From positions 34,117-98,116 of the forward strand of contig CAYWPC010000005.1 of assembly GCA_964460075.1 (NCBI GenBank): DNA of 64,000 nt. Direction: 5' to 3'. Below, in pieces: positions 9,090-17,672 of the stretch. How positions within the stretch are numbered: position 1 is the stretch's first letter; each line of letters starts with the position of its first letter. This stretch comes from JAMBLL01 sp964460075 (lineage in GTDB: Bacteria > Actinomycetota > Acidimicrobiia > Spongiisociales > UBA5794). The notes beneath the pieces are model-generated. The model did no database searches. It saw only the letters and a list, made by a program, of their open reading frames with translations, and was not told the origin of the DNA. The position numbers were made by a program, and so were the translations under genes.

Positions 9090-10673
9090 TCACTCCTCCC
9101 GCCCGAAGATGCCTTGAGGTGCGACGAGCAGTACAACGATCATCAGAACGATGACCGACACAGGAACAAGTGACGGTGACGGCTTGAACGGCTCGTCCAG
9201 CCACGGAAGCGGGATACCGGTCGACCCGGCCTTGATGACAAACTGTTGCAAGAGGCCAACGAGGACGGCGCCGGCAGCCGCACCAGGGAACGACGTCAAT
9301 CCACCGACAGATATGGCGATTAGTGCCAAGAGCAGCACTCTCGAGCCCATCTCCGTGCTCAGTCCGATGGCGGGTGCAGCGATAACGCCTCCGAATGCTG
9401 CAAGGCCGACTCCCAGTCCGAACACAATGGTGAATACGAGACGGACGTTCACGCCGAGCGCTTCCACCATCTCACGATCCTGTACACCGGCTCGGATGAT
9501 CATGCCCATCCTGGTGCGCTTGATCAGCAGGGTGACCACGACAAGTACAGCGACGCCAACCAAGACGATGAAGACTTCGTTGTATAACCGAATACGAGTG
9601 TCGAGAATCTTCACCGTAGAGCATCCCGAGAACAGCTCCGAAAGTCCTTCACCAGGACACCCGGGTCCCGTGCCGCTGAACAGGGCAGGCTTCGGCATCG
9701 TGAACTCGGGCCTGCCCCATACGGAACGGACCGCCTCGATGATGATGAAACCGAGACCGAGCGTGATCATGAGTTGGTACAAGAGACGGTCATATAGCGG
9801 ACGGATGAGCACTGTCTCGATGAGCGCCCCCAGCCCGAATCCGCCTATGGCGGCAAGAGCCAACGCGAGGAAAAATCGATACGTCGTGCCGAGTCCGAAC
9901 ATCCACTCGGTGATCTGGTCGTTGAACATCAGGGACGCGAAGGCGATCCCAAAAGTTGCGAACGACGGAACGAGACGTCGGATGTCCATGGGCAGCGGAG
10001 TCACGTCCGTCTTGCGTGCCAAGGCGATAGCGAACGCAACAAGGCTCACCGACACGATCAGGACGACGACAGCCACCAATGCCGACCCGTCGAAGGAGTC
10101 TGGTACCGGCACGCTCTGAGTACCAACGTCGAAGGCCAGCGAGCTTGCAACCGGGGTGTCAGCAAAGGCCTCGAGGTCCCAGATAGAGAGAGGGAATCGC
10201 GGCAACACCCACACCGTGGCGCCGGTACCGAACGCTGCGAGAAGCCACGGCAGGAACCTCCCCCATGCGCCTCCTGGACCGACACGATCCGCTAGTTGTG
10301 CAAACGCTGGCCCAGCGGCAAACACGGCGGCGATGAGCAGCAGCGGCAACAGAACATCGACGAAGGTGTCTGGCCTGACGTAGATGGTCCACCCAACGTA
10401 GGCGCCGAGCATGAACAACTCCCCGTGCGCGAGGTTGAGGACGTCCATCAGCCCGAATATGAGGCTCAGGCCCGACGCCACCAGGAACGTGATCGCACCT
10501 ACCGCGAGTCCACGCAACAGCGTGATCATCCAGTCACCTGCATCCATGGAGAAGAGCCCGGAGAGCACGATGAACGCGATCACAGCAAGAATGGCCGCCC
10601 GACCGCGAATCCTCCTCAAGCGGTCACTGATGTGCCGACTGCGACTCTGGATGGCAGGTGGAGCGATCATCAC
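9090..10673 (-). CDS. livH: Branched-chain-type ABC transporter permease LivH, enlarged
   Basis: This 527-residue permease has the LivH signature GLMDVLNLAHGELFMLGAYVGW near residue 75 and a normal LivH C-terminal half (LIRPLYDRLLYQLMITLGLG, and GLTSFPGAAAGAVLVG). LivH proteins are usually near 290-300 residues. Here about 190 extra residues, including further membrane helices and a soluble loop, lie between the N-terminal signature and the VLIRPLYDR segment; another loop with two Cys (CPGEG, FSGCST) follows. It is translationally coupled to livF by a four-base overlap. It acts with LivM as the membrane channel. Confidence 0.88.
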   Translation of the reverse strand: MMIAPPAIQSRSRHISDRLRRIRGRAAILAVIAFIVLSGLFSMDAGDWMITLLRGLAVGAITFLVASGLSLIFGLMDVLNLAHGELFMLGAYVGWTIYVRPDTFVDVLLPLLLIAAVFAAGPAFAQLADRVGPGGAWGRFLPWLLAAFGTGATVWVLPRFPLSIWDLEAFADTPVASSLAFDVGTQSVPVPDSFDGSALVAVVVLIVSVSLVAFAIALARKTDVTPLPMDIRRLVPSFATFGIAFASLMFNDQITEWMFGLGTTYRFFLALALAAIGGFGLGALIETVLIRPLYDRLLYQLMITLGLGFIIIEAVRSVWGRPEFTMPKPALFSGTGPGCPGEGLSELFSGCSTVKILDTRIRLYNEVFIVLVGVAVLVVVTLLIKRTRMGMIIRAGVQDREMVEALGVNVRLVFTIVFGLGVGLAAFGGVIAAPAIGLSTEMGSRVLLLALIAISVGGLTSFPGAAAGAVLVGLLQQFVIKAGSTGIPLPWLDEPFKPSPSLVPVSVIVLMIVVLLVAPQGIFGREE

Positions 10674-11374
10674 GCTGCCCCCAAGTACTTTCGAATCGTC
10701 TCCTCGTCATCCACGAGATCTGCCATCATCCCTGAGGACACAGAACATCCTTCCTCGATGATCACGTACTTCGTGGCGAGCCTTGAGGCAACGATGAAGT
10801 TTTGTTCAACCAACAGGACAGTGGTCGTTGCACTCATCTCCGTGATGGCATCCATCATCTGCTCGATCAGAACTGGAGCGAGGCCTTCTGATGGCTCGTC
10901 GATGAGCAACAGGCGGTTGTCGGGTACCAGCGCTCGGCCAACGGCGAGCATCTGCTGCTGGCCACCCGAGAGCTTGGTCCCTGGTAGATCAATCAGTCGT
11001 GCCAGATCGGGAAAGAGCGTCAGGATGAAGTCCCTGTGGGCGAGGTAATCACCCTTGGATCGCTCCGCGATCCTGAGATTCTCTTCGACCGAGAGATCCT
11101 TGAAGATCGCTCGATGCTCCGGCACGTATCCGATCCCTAGCTTGGCGACCTCGAACGGTCTGAAGCCAGCAAGGTCGCGGCCCATGAACCTGACTGTGCC
11201 AGAGCGTGGCGGCGTAAGTCCGAGAATGCTCTTGAGCGTGGTCGTCTTGCCCGCCCCATTCCTTCCGAGGAGTGCAACGATGTCGCCTTCGTCGACGGTG
11301 ACATCGACTCCTTCGAGTATGTGGAAGGGCCCGATGAAGGTGTGTATATCCGAGACGTCGAGGATCGGATTCAT
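10670..11374 (-). CDS. livF: ABC transporter ATP-binding protein LivF
   Basis: This 234-residue ATPase of the Liv family powers substrate import. Walker A is GRNGAGKTT (about residues 37-45), the signature is LSGGQQQMLAVGRAL, and Walker B is LLLIDEPSEGLAP, the Ser-Glu-Gly form usual in LivF. The short length without the C-terminal LivG extension also supports LivF. It overlaps livG and livH by four bases on either side, so the order is livG-livF-livH-livM. Confidence 0.93.
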   Translation of the reverse strand: MNPILDVSDIHTFIGPFHILEGVDVTVDEGDIVALLGRNGAGKTTTLKSILGLTPPRSGTVRFMGRDLAGFRPFEVAKLGIGYVPEHRAIFKDLSVEENLRIAERSKGDYLAHRDFILTLFPDLARLIDLPGTKLSGGQQQMLAVGRALVPDNRLLLIDEPSEGLAPVLIEQMMDAITEMSATTTVLLVEQNFIVASRLATKYVIIEEGCSVSSGMMADLVDDEETIRKYLGAA

Positions 11375-12141
11375 TGCCCATCCTCTTCGTACAATCGCCC
11401 AAGATATGCCTCCTGGACTGCATCGTTGGCTGCGATTTCTGCCGGGGTACCTTCAGCGAGCACCGTCCCGTGGTGCACGACCGTGATGCGATCCGATGCG
11501 CTCATGACGACGTTCATGTTGTGTTCGACGAGAACGACCGTCTTATCTCCAGCCACCTGGATGTCTGTTATCAAGTCTATGAGTTCCGGCACCTGGTTCG
11601 AGGCCATGCCTGCCGTGGGCTCGTCGAGGAGAAGGACCTCCGGATCAGGAGCCAGGATCATGCCGAGCTCGAGTTTGCGTTGATCCCCGTGGGGGAGCAC
11701 TCGTGCCAGTTTTAACGCGTCGCCGGTCAGTCCAACCCGCTCAAGGACCTCCTCGGTTCGCTCGTTCACATCGATGATCGTCTCGATTGACCGCAGGAAT
11801 CGAAAGCTGTTCGTTCGCAGCGACTGTGCGGCCAGCCGTATGTTCTCGAACACGGAGAGGTTTGGAAAGACATTGGTTATTTGATATGAGCGACCGATGC
11901 CCTTTCGGATCGTTCGGTACACGGGGAGCGCTGTGATGTCTTCGCCCCTGTACACGACAGACCCTGCCGTTGGCTTCACCGTTCCGCTCAACATGTTGAA
12001 CAGAGTTGTCTTGCCTGCCCCGTTAGGGCCGATGATCGAATGCAGCGTATTCTCTTCGATCTCTATCGAGACGTCAGCAACTGCCACGAGAGCGCCGTAC
12101 TCCTTGCGCAGTCCTTGGGTTTGAAGAATCTTGTTTGCCAT
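11371..12141 (-). CDS. livG: ABC transporter ATP-binding protein LivG
   Basis: This 256-residue ATPase carries Walker A GPNGAGKTT, the Liv-specific GIGRSYQITNVFPNLSVFENI stretch, and Walker B LLLDEPTAGM. The signature loop LPHGDQRKLELGM is variant, having HGDQ where most ABC proteins have SGGQ, as is common in LivG. The ATG at 12139-12141 is the best start by homology; an ATG three codons upstream (12148-12150) is possible. The start lies just after a perfect hairpin that separates it from the binding-protein gene. Confidence 0.92.
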   Translation of the reverse strand: MANKILQTQGLRKEYGALVAVADVSIEIEENTLHSIIGPNGAGKTTLFNMLSGTVKPTAGSVVYRGEDITALPVYRTIRKGIGRSYQITNVFPNLSVFENIRLAAQSLRTNSFRFLRSIETIIDVNERTEEVLERVGLTGDALKLARVLPHGDQRKLELGMILAPDPEVLLLDEPTAGMASNQVPELIDLITDIQVAGDKTVVLVEHNMNVVMSASDRITVVHHGTVLAEGTPAEIAANDAVQEAYLGRLYEEDGQ

Positions 12142-12153
12142 AGCTTGCATGGG

Positions 12154-12179
12154 GGCTGGGGGCGCGGTCGCCCCCAGCC
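12154..12179 (-). terminator. Intercistronic GC-rich hairpin between binding-protein gene and livG
   Basis: A perfect 11-bp inverted repeat (GGCTGGGGGCG and its complement) closes a four-base loop between the binding-protein stop (12194) and livG. There is no U tract after it on the minus strand. A hairpin here could act as a partial terminator or a 3'-end stabiliser that keeps the binding protein in excess over the membrane components, as known for other periplasmic-type ABC operons. A similar hairpin follows the second liv binding-protein gene at 30648-30677. Confidence 0.75.
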
Positions 12180-12193
12180 ATGGGTATGTGTCG

Positions 12194-13552
12194 CTATCCG
12201 CCGAGACTTCCAACCGGTAGATCACCACACCGATCGGCGTATTCACCTTCGAGCAGGCACGGTACGTCCGGGCGATTCGTTGCCACGAGCGTAAAGTACC
12301 CGAACTCTGGGTCGTCCAAGTTGTCGAGGGTCACGATGTACATGTCCTGAATGGCGACATGATCTTCGGCGCGGATGTCGATCGTGCCCTTGGGGCCCTC
12401 AAAGGACAGGCCCTCCATTGCTGCTCTGAGGGCGTCGACGGATGCGTCACCTCCCGTCACTTTCAGGGCTTCCACAATCATGATCGCTGCGTTCATCGCA
12501 TCGGCATCGAAGAGGTCAGGGAAGGTCCCTTGTTCAGCGACCTTGTCGACTAGCCAGTCGTTGATCGGATTGTCCGGCAACGTGTATTGATACAGGATCC
12601 CTGAAGTCGATCCAATGCTGTTCCCGAAGAACACGGGCATGACAATGTTGTCCACGAATCCGGCCGCCATTGATTTCTCGTCAAGCACACCGAGGTCTGT
12701 CGCCGCCTGGGAGAGGGGCACAAAGCCTCCGCCCGCCCACGTTACGAGGAAGGCTTCCGCGTCGGTGTCGAGCACCTGCTCCATGTATGGCGTGAAGTCC
12801 GTAGTGTCGGCTGGAGCAAAGATGTCCTCTCCTGGGAAGCTGCCGCCGTAGAACGTGCAGGCGTCCCGGAACGCTTGAGCGCCGCCGTACCCGAATGAAT
12901 AGTCAGGAGCGATTTGGACAAATGTCGAGTACTGCGTGACGAGATACTCACAAATGTTGACCGCATCTTGATAGTTGTTCCTCGATGTACGGAAGCTGTT
13001 CGGGTTGAACGTCGCGCCTGTGAGGTCGTTCGCCGCCGCAGGTGCGGCGATGTGGATCACGTCATTCTGAAGTGCAAGTTCCTGAATGCCTGCTGTTACA
13101 CCGGATGACACGGATCCAACGATGATGTCGACACCGTCGACTTCGATGAGCTCGCGAGCGAGCGTGGCCGAGGTTTCAGCATCGGATAAGTCGTCCTTGT
13201 ACACGATCTCGATGGTGCAGTCATCGATCTGGTAGCTGTCCGGACCCGAGTCTCCGGTCGCATACTCCATGCCGAGCGGGAATGCGCGAAGGATGTGCGC
13301 CCCATAGATCGCAAGCGGGCCACTCTGGTCTGTGATGACACCCACCTTCACCGGCTCCGTGCAGGTAACACCCGCAGCTTCAGGCGCGAGCGTCGTCGTT
13401 GTTTCTGCTGCTGCCTCGGTTGTCGTTGTCTCTTGCTGGACCGAACTAGATGTTGTGCTGTCCTCTGCTCCACTATCGGCGCTGCTACACGCCGCGGCAA
13501 CGAGGGCAAGTACAACCGCTAATACCAAGACTCGCGCTAGACGCGTTGTCAT
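12194..13552 (-). CDS. Liv-type ABC transporter substrate-binding lipoprotein
   Basis: This 452-residue periplasmic-binding-fold type I protein (LivK/Leu-Ile-Val-binding family) is exported and lipid-anchored: a basic start MTTRLARV, a hydrophobic segment and the lipobox LVAAAC, followed by a Ser/Thr-rich linker to about residue 60. The mature domain starts VKVGVITDQSGPLAIYG. ATG 13550-13552 was chosen because AAGGAG sits about seven bases upstream; a GTG at 13568-13570 overlaps the hydrolase stop (GTGA) and is an alternative. Ligand unknown; the acyl-CoA genes in the operon point to a carboxylic acid. Confidence 0.9.
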   Translation of the reverse strand: MTTRLARVLVLAVVLALVAAACSSADSGAEDSTTSSSVQQETTTTEAAAETTTTLAPEAAGVTCTEPVKVGVITDQSGPLAIYGAHILRAFPLGMEYATGDSGPDSYQIDDCTIEIVYKDDLSDAETSATLARELIEVDGVDIIVGSVSSGVTAGIQELALQNDVIHIAAPAAANDLTGATFNPNSFRTSRNNYQDAVNICEYLVTQYSTFVQIAPDYSFGYGGAQAFRDACTFYGGSFPGEDIFAPADTTDFTPYMEQVLDTDAEAFLVTWAGGGFVPLSQAATDLGVLDEKSMAAGFVDNIVMPVFFGNSIGSTSGILYQYTLPDNPINDWLVDKVAEQGTFPDLFDADAMNAAIMIVEALKVTGGDASVDALRAAMEGLSFEGPKGTIDIRAEDHVAIQDMYIVTLDNLDDPEFGYFTLVATNRPDVPCLLEGEYADRCGDLPVGSLGG

Positions 13553-13566
13553 TCGTTTCTCCTTGT

Positions 13567-14634
13567 TCACTTGCTTACCGACCTGAGGTGGGCGTGGAAC
13601 ACGCCATTGAAAGATTGAGCGTCGTCGATGTACGGCACATGTCCTGAGTTCTCAAGAACGACTTCTCTATATGAGCCGCCTGCGTTTTGGTATCGATGGA
13701 GCCACGCACGAGTTTGTGCAACCATCGGCTGTGGTGGATACACGTCTGTGCCTGGGAACCCGGGTATGAGACCCGTCGAGCCCCAGATTCCAGGATCTAG
13801 CGGACCGCCATCGGAGATGATCATGTCGTGCGCTCCTCGTATCCACAGCACCGGTGGCTTGCGTGATGCCTCGAGCGCGGTCACGCCTGCCTTCGCCCAA
13901 CGGGGTGACAGAGCATTTGCAGCCCCATGGATGCCTGGTGCGGTGAACGGCCAATTCTCGGAGGTCACGGCGTCGCCTGGATAGGCTTCGGGGCCGAGAT
14001 GGGTCGAGAGCATCGCTCCCACATGAGCGTCTTCACGCTCGGGGATGTACCCGACCTTCACAATCAGGCTTCGTAACACGGAGCGTGGGCTTACCGGGCT
14101 GCCCGTGGTCGTATCACCAGCAGCGAACAGCGAGACCATCTCAGGATTGATAAGTCCTGCTCCAGATCCGGCGAAGTCTTCGTACACCGCGACGCCGTCA
14201 TCTCCCTTCGTTCCCCCGTATCCATATGGGGAGCCTGGGTTGACGACTACGGCGCTATGGATGCGGTCAGAATGGTCTGCAATCATTCGCCAGATCACCG
14301 ACCCACCCATGGAGCTTCCCACAACGACTGCGGTGCCAATGTCGAGGGCATCAAGGAGATGGGCGGCATCGTCAGAGAGGTCTCCCATCCCGCGAGTGGC
14401 GTCGATGGTCTTGTCCCTGTCGGCTTCGCCGTAGCCGCGCATGTCTGGCGCGATGCCGAAGAAGCCACCAGGGAGTGCCAGCATCGTCTCTTCCCACCAG
14501 GTCGCAGAAGAGATGTTGCCGTGAAGAAACAGGACTGCTACGCCATTCGCATCTCCGCATGTCAGGACACGCGTAGTCAGGCGACGCGACGAAGCTACGG
14601 ATGCCGTGATGCCTTGGAGCGTCGCGACACTCAT
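13567..14634 (-). CDS. Alpha/beta hydrolase
   Basis: This 355-residue alpha/beta-hydrolase-fold protein shows the oxyanion segment LFLHGNISSATWW, the DMRGYGEAD motif, the nucleophile elbow GSSMGG with S108, an RGAHDMI acid region and the C-terminal catalytic His in NSGHVPYID. It could hydrolyse an ester, lactone or C-C bond in the substrate of this operon; the exact reaction cannot be stated. Start ATG 14632-14634 overlaps the TetR stop by four bases and matches family N-termini; the 78 upstream codons in the open frame are unlike protein. There is no signal peptide, so it is cytoplasmic. Confidence 0.87.
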   Translation of the reverse strand: MSVATLQGITASVASSRRLTTRVLTCGDANGVAVLFLHGNISSATWWEETMLALPGGFFGIAPDMRGYGEADRDKTIDATRGMGDLSDDAAHLLDALDIGTAVVVGSSMGGSVIWRMIADHSDRIHSAVVVNPGSPYGYGGTKGDDGVAVYEDFAGSGAGLINPEMVSLFAAGDTTTGSPVSPRSVLRSLIVKVGYIPEREDAHVGAMLSTHLGPEAYPGDAVTSENWPFTAPGIHGAANALSPRWAKAGVTALEASRKPPVLWIRGAHDMIISDGGPLDPGIWGSTGLIPGFPGTDVYPPQPMVAQTRAWLHRYQNAGGSYREVVLENSGHVPYIDDAQSFNGVFHAHLRSVSK

Positions 14635-15254
14635 GCTCGATCGCCTCGGTATTTCAGGCCTCGGGCTATGAATCCCATGATCTGTTCGAAGGCCTCGGGT
14701 GAAGGTGCTCCTTGACCTCGAATCACATACTTCCATCCGACGTACTCTGAGAGTCCCATCAGGATGTCGGCCGCGGTCTCCGCATCGAGGTCTGTATCGA
14801 GTTGACCTGCGTCGATCGCGGCCTGTATACCTTCCCTGTATCCGCGACCCAACGTCTCGTAGTGCCACCGGTAGAGATCCGAATCCACGAATTCGGCTTC
14901 TCTCATGATCTTGTACAGCGCCGTGTGTTCGTTGACGAACTGGAAGAAGGTGAGAAATCCGATGCGTTCCATTTCCATGCGGTCCGTCTCATCTCCGATC
15001 GCGATCGCGATGGTTCTGCGCAGTAGAGCGTTGAGTTCGTGGACAAGTTCCACATAGGCGGCCTTCTTGTCCGGGAAATACACGTAGAACGTCCCCTGTG
15101 CCACCCCGGCTCGACGCGTGATCTCGGAGACGGATGCACGCTCGTATGCAGACTCACCGAAAACGTCTTCCGCGGCCCTCAGGAGGGCCGCTCGCGTCGC
15201 CCTGCCACGCTTGGTAACAGGCTGGTTGGGGCCCTGTGTCGATAATCCTGCCAT
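14631..15254 (-). CDS. TetR-family transcriptional regulator
   Basis: This 207-residue regulator has an N-terminal TetR helix-turn-helix (residues 20-65) with ASVSEITRRAGVAQGTFYVYFPDKKAAYVEL, then an alpha-helical ligand domain. It is the first gene of the minus-strand cluster down to the acyl-CoA synthetase, and the overlaps suggest it regulates its own operon. The likely effector is the imported acid or its CoA ester, by analogy with other TetR regulators of acyl-CoA pathways. A palindrome that could be its operator lies 20 bases upstream of its start. Confidence 0.92.
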   Translation of the reverse strand: MAGLSTQGPNQPVTKRGRATRAALLRAAEDVFGESAYERASVSEITRRAGVAQGTFYVYFPDKKAAYVELVHELNALLRRTIAIAIGDETDRMEMERIGFLTFFQFVNEHTALYKIMREAEFVDSDLYRWHYETLGRGYREGIQAAIDAGQLDTDLDAETAADILMGLSEYVGWKYVIRGQGAPSPEAFEQIMGFIARGLKYRGDRA

Positions 15255-15273
15255 GGCTGCTCCGTAACTTGAA

Positions 15274-15286
15274 ACCTGACTCAGGT
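15274..15286. promoter_or_regulatory. Candidate TetR operator palindrome
   Basis: The 13-base palindrome ACCTGACTCAGGT (6-1-6) lies in the 116-bp divergent region between the TetR gene and the rhomboid gene, 20 bases upstream of the TetR start. TetR proteins commonly bind such palindromes next to their own gene. Function is inferred from position and symmetry only. Confidence 0.55.
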
Positions 15287-15370
15287 GTCATGTTTAGTCA
15301 TTTGGCGTGCTCGATGTCAAGTCACAGGCGCTGCACGGAACAGCTTTGACCCCGGTGTCGTTACCTTTCC

Positions 15371-16213
15371 ATGACTATGGAAGAACAAGATGTGACTACG
15401 TGCTATCGGCACCCCACTCGGGCAACCCGCCTGTCTTGCACGAGTTGTGGGAGGCCGATCTGTGTCGAGTGCTCGCATGACGCATCGGTGGGCCAGAAGT
15501 GTCCAGAGTGCGCAGCACCCCAGCGTGGGGCACGAGTCATACATGCCAGGCAGGCACTCGGGGGACCAACCTTCCAATCATCCCCCGTTTCGTTCGCGAT
15601 CATCGGAATCACCGTCGCCGTCTTCGCAGCCGGCTATCTCTCACCTGAAATCCACCACCAACTGATGCAGCTTCTTGCACAAGGCAACTTCCTCGTCGCA
15701 CAAGGTGACTGGTACAGGGTCTTCACCGCTGCCCTCCTGCACGGCGGCGTCTTGCACATCGGGTTCAACATGTACGCCTTGTACTTGTTCGGCCCACGCC
15801 TCGAGCAACAGGTCGGAGGCCCGGCATTCGCCGCGCTGTACGTCGCTTCGGCCGGGGTAGGAGGCATGGTCGCGTATGGGTTCGGGCCAATCGAGCAGGT
15901 GACCATCGGCGCATCAGGTGCGATCTTCGGGTTGTTCGGTGCATGGATGTTCGTCGCGTGGAAGATGCGAAGCACCCCGGGAGGACGGTCGATGTTCAAC
16001 CAACTCGCCATCCTCTTGCTCATCAACCTGTCGCTCCCACTGTTCGTGCCAAACATTGCATGGCGAGCTCACTTCGGAGGTTTCGCAGCGGGACTACTGA
16101 TCGCTTGGCTGTGGTCTGTGTTCGCTGTCGGAAAGCCGAACGCACGCACGGTTCGCACGGTCATCGCTGCCGCCGTGACGCTCGCAGCGATCGCTCTCAC
16201 GATCACCATCTGA
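15371..16213 (+). CDS. Rhomboid-family intramembrane serine protease with N-terminal zinc finger
   Basis: This 280-residue membrane protease has an N-terminal cysteine-rich module (CYRHP...CTSCGRPICVEC...CPEC, residues 11-48), which is a B-box-like zinc finger common in actinobacterial rhomboids, followed by at least six membrane helices. The catalytic pair is visible as S182 in GASGAIFG and H234 in AHFGGF; HIGFNMYAL at 129-137 is the conserved H-x-x-x-N loop. It would cleave membrane-embedded substrates. It is transcribed away from the TetR cluster and lies 34 bases before purF, so it may share a transcript with the purine genes. Confidence 0.92.
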   Translation: MTMEEQDVTTCYRHPTRATRLSCTSCGRPICVECSHDASVGQKCPECAAPQRGARVIHARQALGGPTFQSSPVSFAIIGITVAVFAAGYLSPEIHHQLMQLLAQGNFLVAQGDWYRVFTAALLHGGVLHIGFNMYALYLFGPRLEQQVGGPAFAALYVASAGVGGMVAYGFGPIEQVTIGASGAIFGLFGAWMFVAWKMRSTPGGRSMFNQLAILLLINLSLPLFVPNIAWRAHFGGFAAGLLIAWLWSVFAVGKPNARTVRTVIAAAVTLAAIALTITI

Positions 16214-16247
16214 CCCGGGTCATCGGGTAGCCGGTACACTCGCACCC

Positions 16248-17672
16248 GTGAGCGAACACACCGTTGGCAACCCAACATTTGACCGTCCGGGAGAAGCCTG
16301 TGGCGTGTTCGGCATCGTCGGACCCGACATCGATGCGGCCCGCCTCACCTACTTCGGACTGTTCGCTCTACAACACCGCGGGCAGGAGAGTGCAGGCATC
16401 TCGGTGAGTGACCGCGACAACATCACCGTATACAAGGATCTCGGCCTCGTCGCACAGGTCTTCGACGAGAGCATCCTCGCCGGACTTCCAGGCAGCCTCG
16501 CAATCGGGCACACTCGCTATTCGACCACCGGATCCAACAATTGGGAGAACTCGCAACCGGTCTTCCGGCACCTCGGTGCAAGAGGGATCGCTCTCGCCCA
16601 CAACGGGAACTTGACGAATACATCCCAACTCGCTGCCGACCTCGGCCCACTGCCAGCCACGACGGATTCGGAACTGATGACGGAGGCAATAGGCAGGGCC
16701 ATCGACAAAGATGGCGTATCACTCGAAGACGCGCTCACCGCGACACTCCCAACATTCGACGGTGCGTTCACACTGACCGTCATGGACCGAACCACACTCG
16801 TTGGCGTCCGTGATCCTCGAGGTTTCAGGCCGCTCTGCCTCGGTCGACTTGCCGACAGCTGGATTCTTGCTTCCGAAAGTGCCGCACTCGACATTCTCGG
16901 AGCCGACTTCGTTCGCCAGATCGGCCCAGGCGAAATGGTCGTCATCGACGACGATGGGCCTCGCAGCTCCTTCCCGTTCCAGCAGGAGCAGCCCCATCTC
17001 TGCATCTTCGAATTCGTCTACTTCGCACGACCCGACTCCACCCTGCTCGGCCAGACAGTCCACTCGACAAGACAAGAGATGGGTCGACTTCTCGCGCGCC
17101 AAGCTCCCATCGATGCCGACATCACCGTGCCCGTACCGGAGTCAGGGATCCCAGCCGCTCAAGGATTTGCCGAAGTGTCGGGCATCCCGTACACCGACGG
17201 CCTCGTCAAGAACCGCTACGTTGGGCGCACCTTCATCCAGCCTGCGCAGTCGATGCGAGAGCGCGGCGTGCGCATGAAACTCAACGCCATGCCAGGCATC
17301 GTGTCAGGCAAACGTGTCGTGCTCGTCGACGACTCCATCGTCCGTGGCTCTACCACCAGCCAGCTCGTCTCGATGATGCGGGAAGCAGGTGCCTCAGAAG
17401 TACATCTGCGTATCTCGTCGCCGCCATATCGCTGGCCATGCTTTTACGGCATGGACACAGGCGACCGGTCGACCCTCCTCGCTGCCGGGAGACGCGTGGA
17501 GGAGATCGCTGACGAGCTTGGCGTCGATTCTCTCGCGTACCTGAACCTCGAAAACCTCATTCGGGCGACTGGCACAACGGCCGACGCGTTTTGCACAGCC
17601 TGCCTCTCTGGGAGATATCCAACCGATGTGCCGATTGCCGACAGCAAATTCGTACTCGAGCGGTCCACGTGA
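16248..17672 (+). CDS. purF: Amidophosphoribosyltransferase
   Basis: PurF catalyses the first committed step of purine synthesis, forming phosphoribosylamine from PRPP and glutamine. The 474-residue protein starts at a GTG and has a 17-residue propeptide before C18 in GEACGVFGI, which becomes the N-terminal nucleophile. The phosphoribosyltransferase PRPP loop VVLVDDSIVRGSTTSQ lies near residue 360. The Cys-rich end (FCTACLSGRYP) suggests the iron-sulfur form. It overlaps purM by four bases (GTGA). Confidence 0.97.
   Translation: MSEHTVGNPTFDRPGEACGVFGIVGPDIDAARLTYFGLFALQHRGQESAGISVSDRDNITVYKDLGLVAQVFDESILAGLPGSLAIGHTRYSTTGSNNWENSQPVFRHLGARGIALAHNGNLTNTSQLAADLGPLPATTDSELMTEAIGRAIDKDGVSLEDALTATLPTFDGAFTLTVMDRTTLVGVRDPRGFRPLCLGRLADSWILASESAALDILGADFVRQIGPGEMVVIDDDGPRSSFPFQQEQPHLCIFEFVYFARPDSTLLGQTVHSTRQEMGRLLARQAPIDADITVPVPESGIPAAQGFAEVSGIPYTDGLVKNRYVGRTFIQPAQSMRERGVRMKLNAMPGIVSGKRVVLVDDSIVRGSTTSQLVSMMREAGASEVHLRISSPPYRWPCFYGMDTGDRSTLLAAGRRVEEIADELGVDSLAYLNLENLIRATGTTADAFCTACLSGRYPTDVPIADSKFVLERST

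Noticed and set aside
9151..10119. Plus-strand frame of 322 codons opposite livH
   Set aside because: Ser/Thr/Pro/Arg-rich translation typical of antisense to a membrane protein gene; livH is complete.
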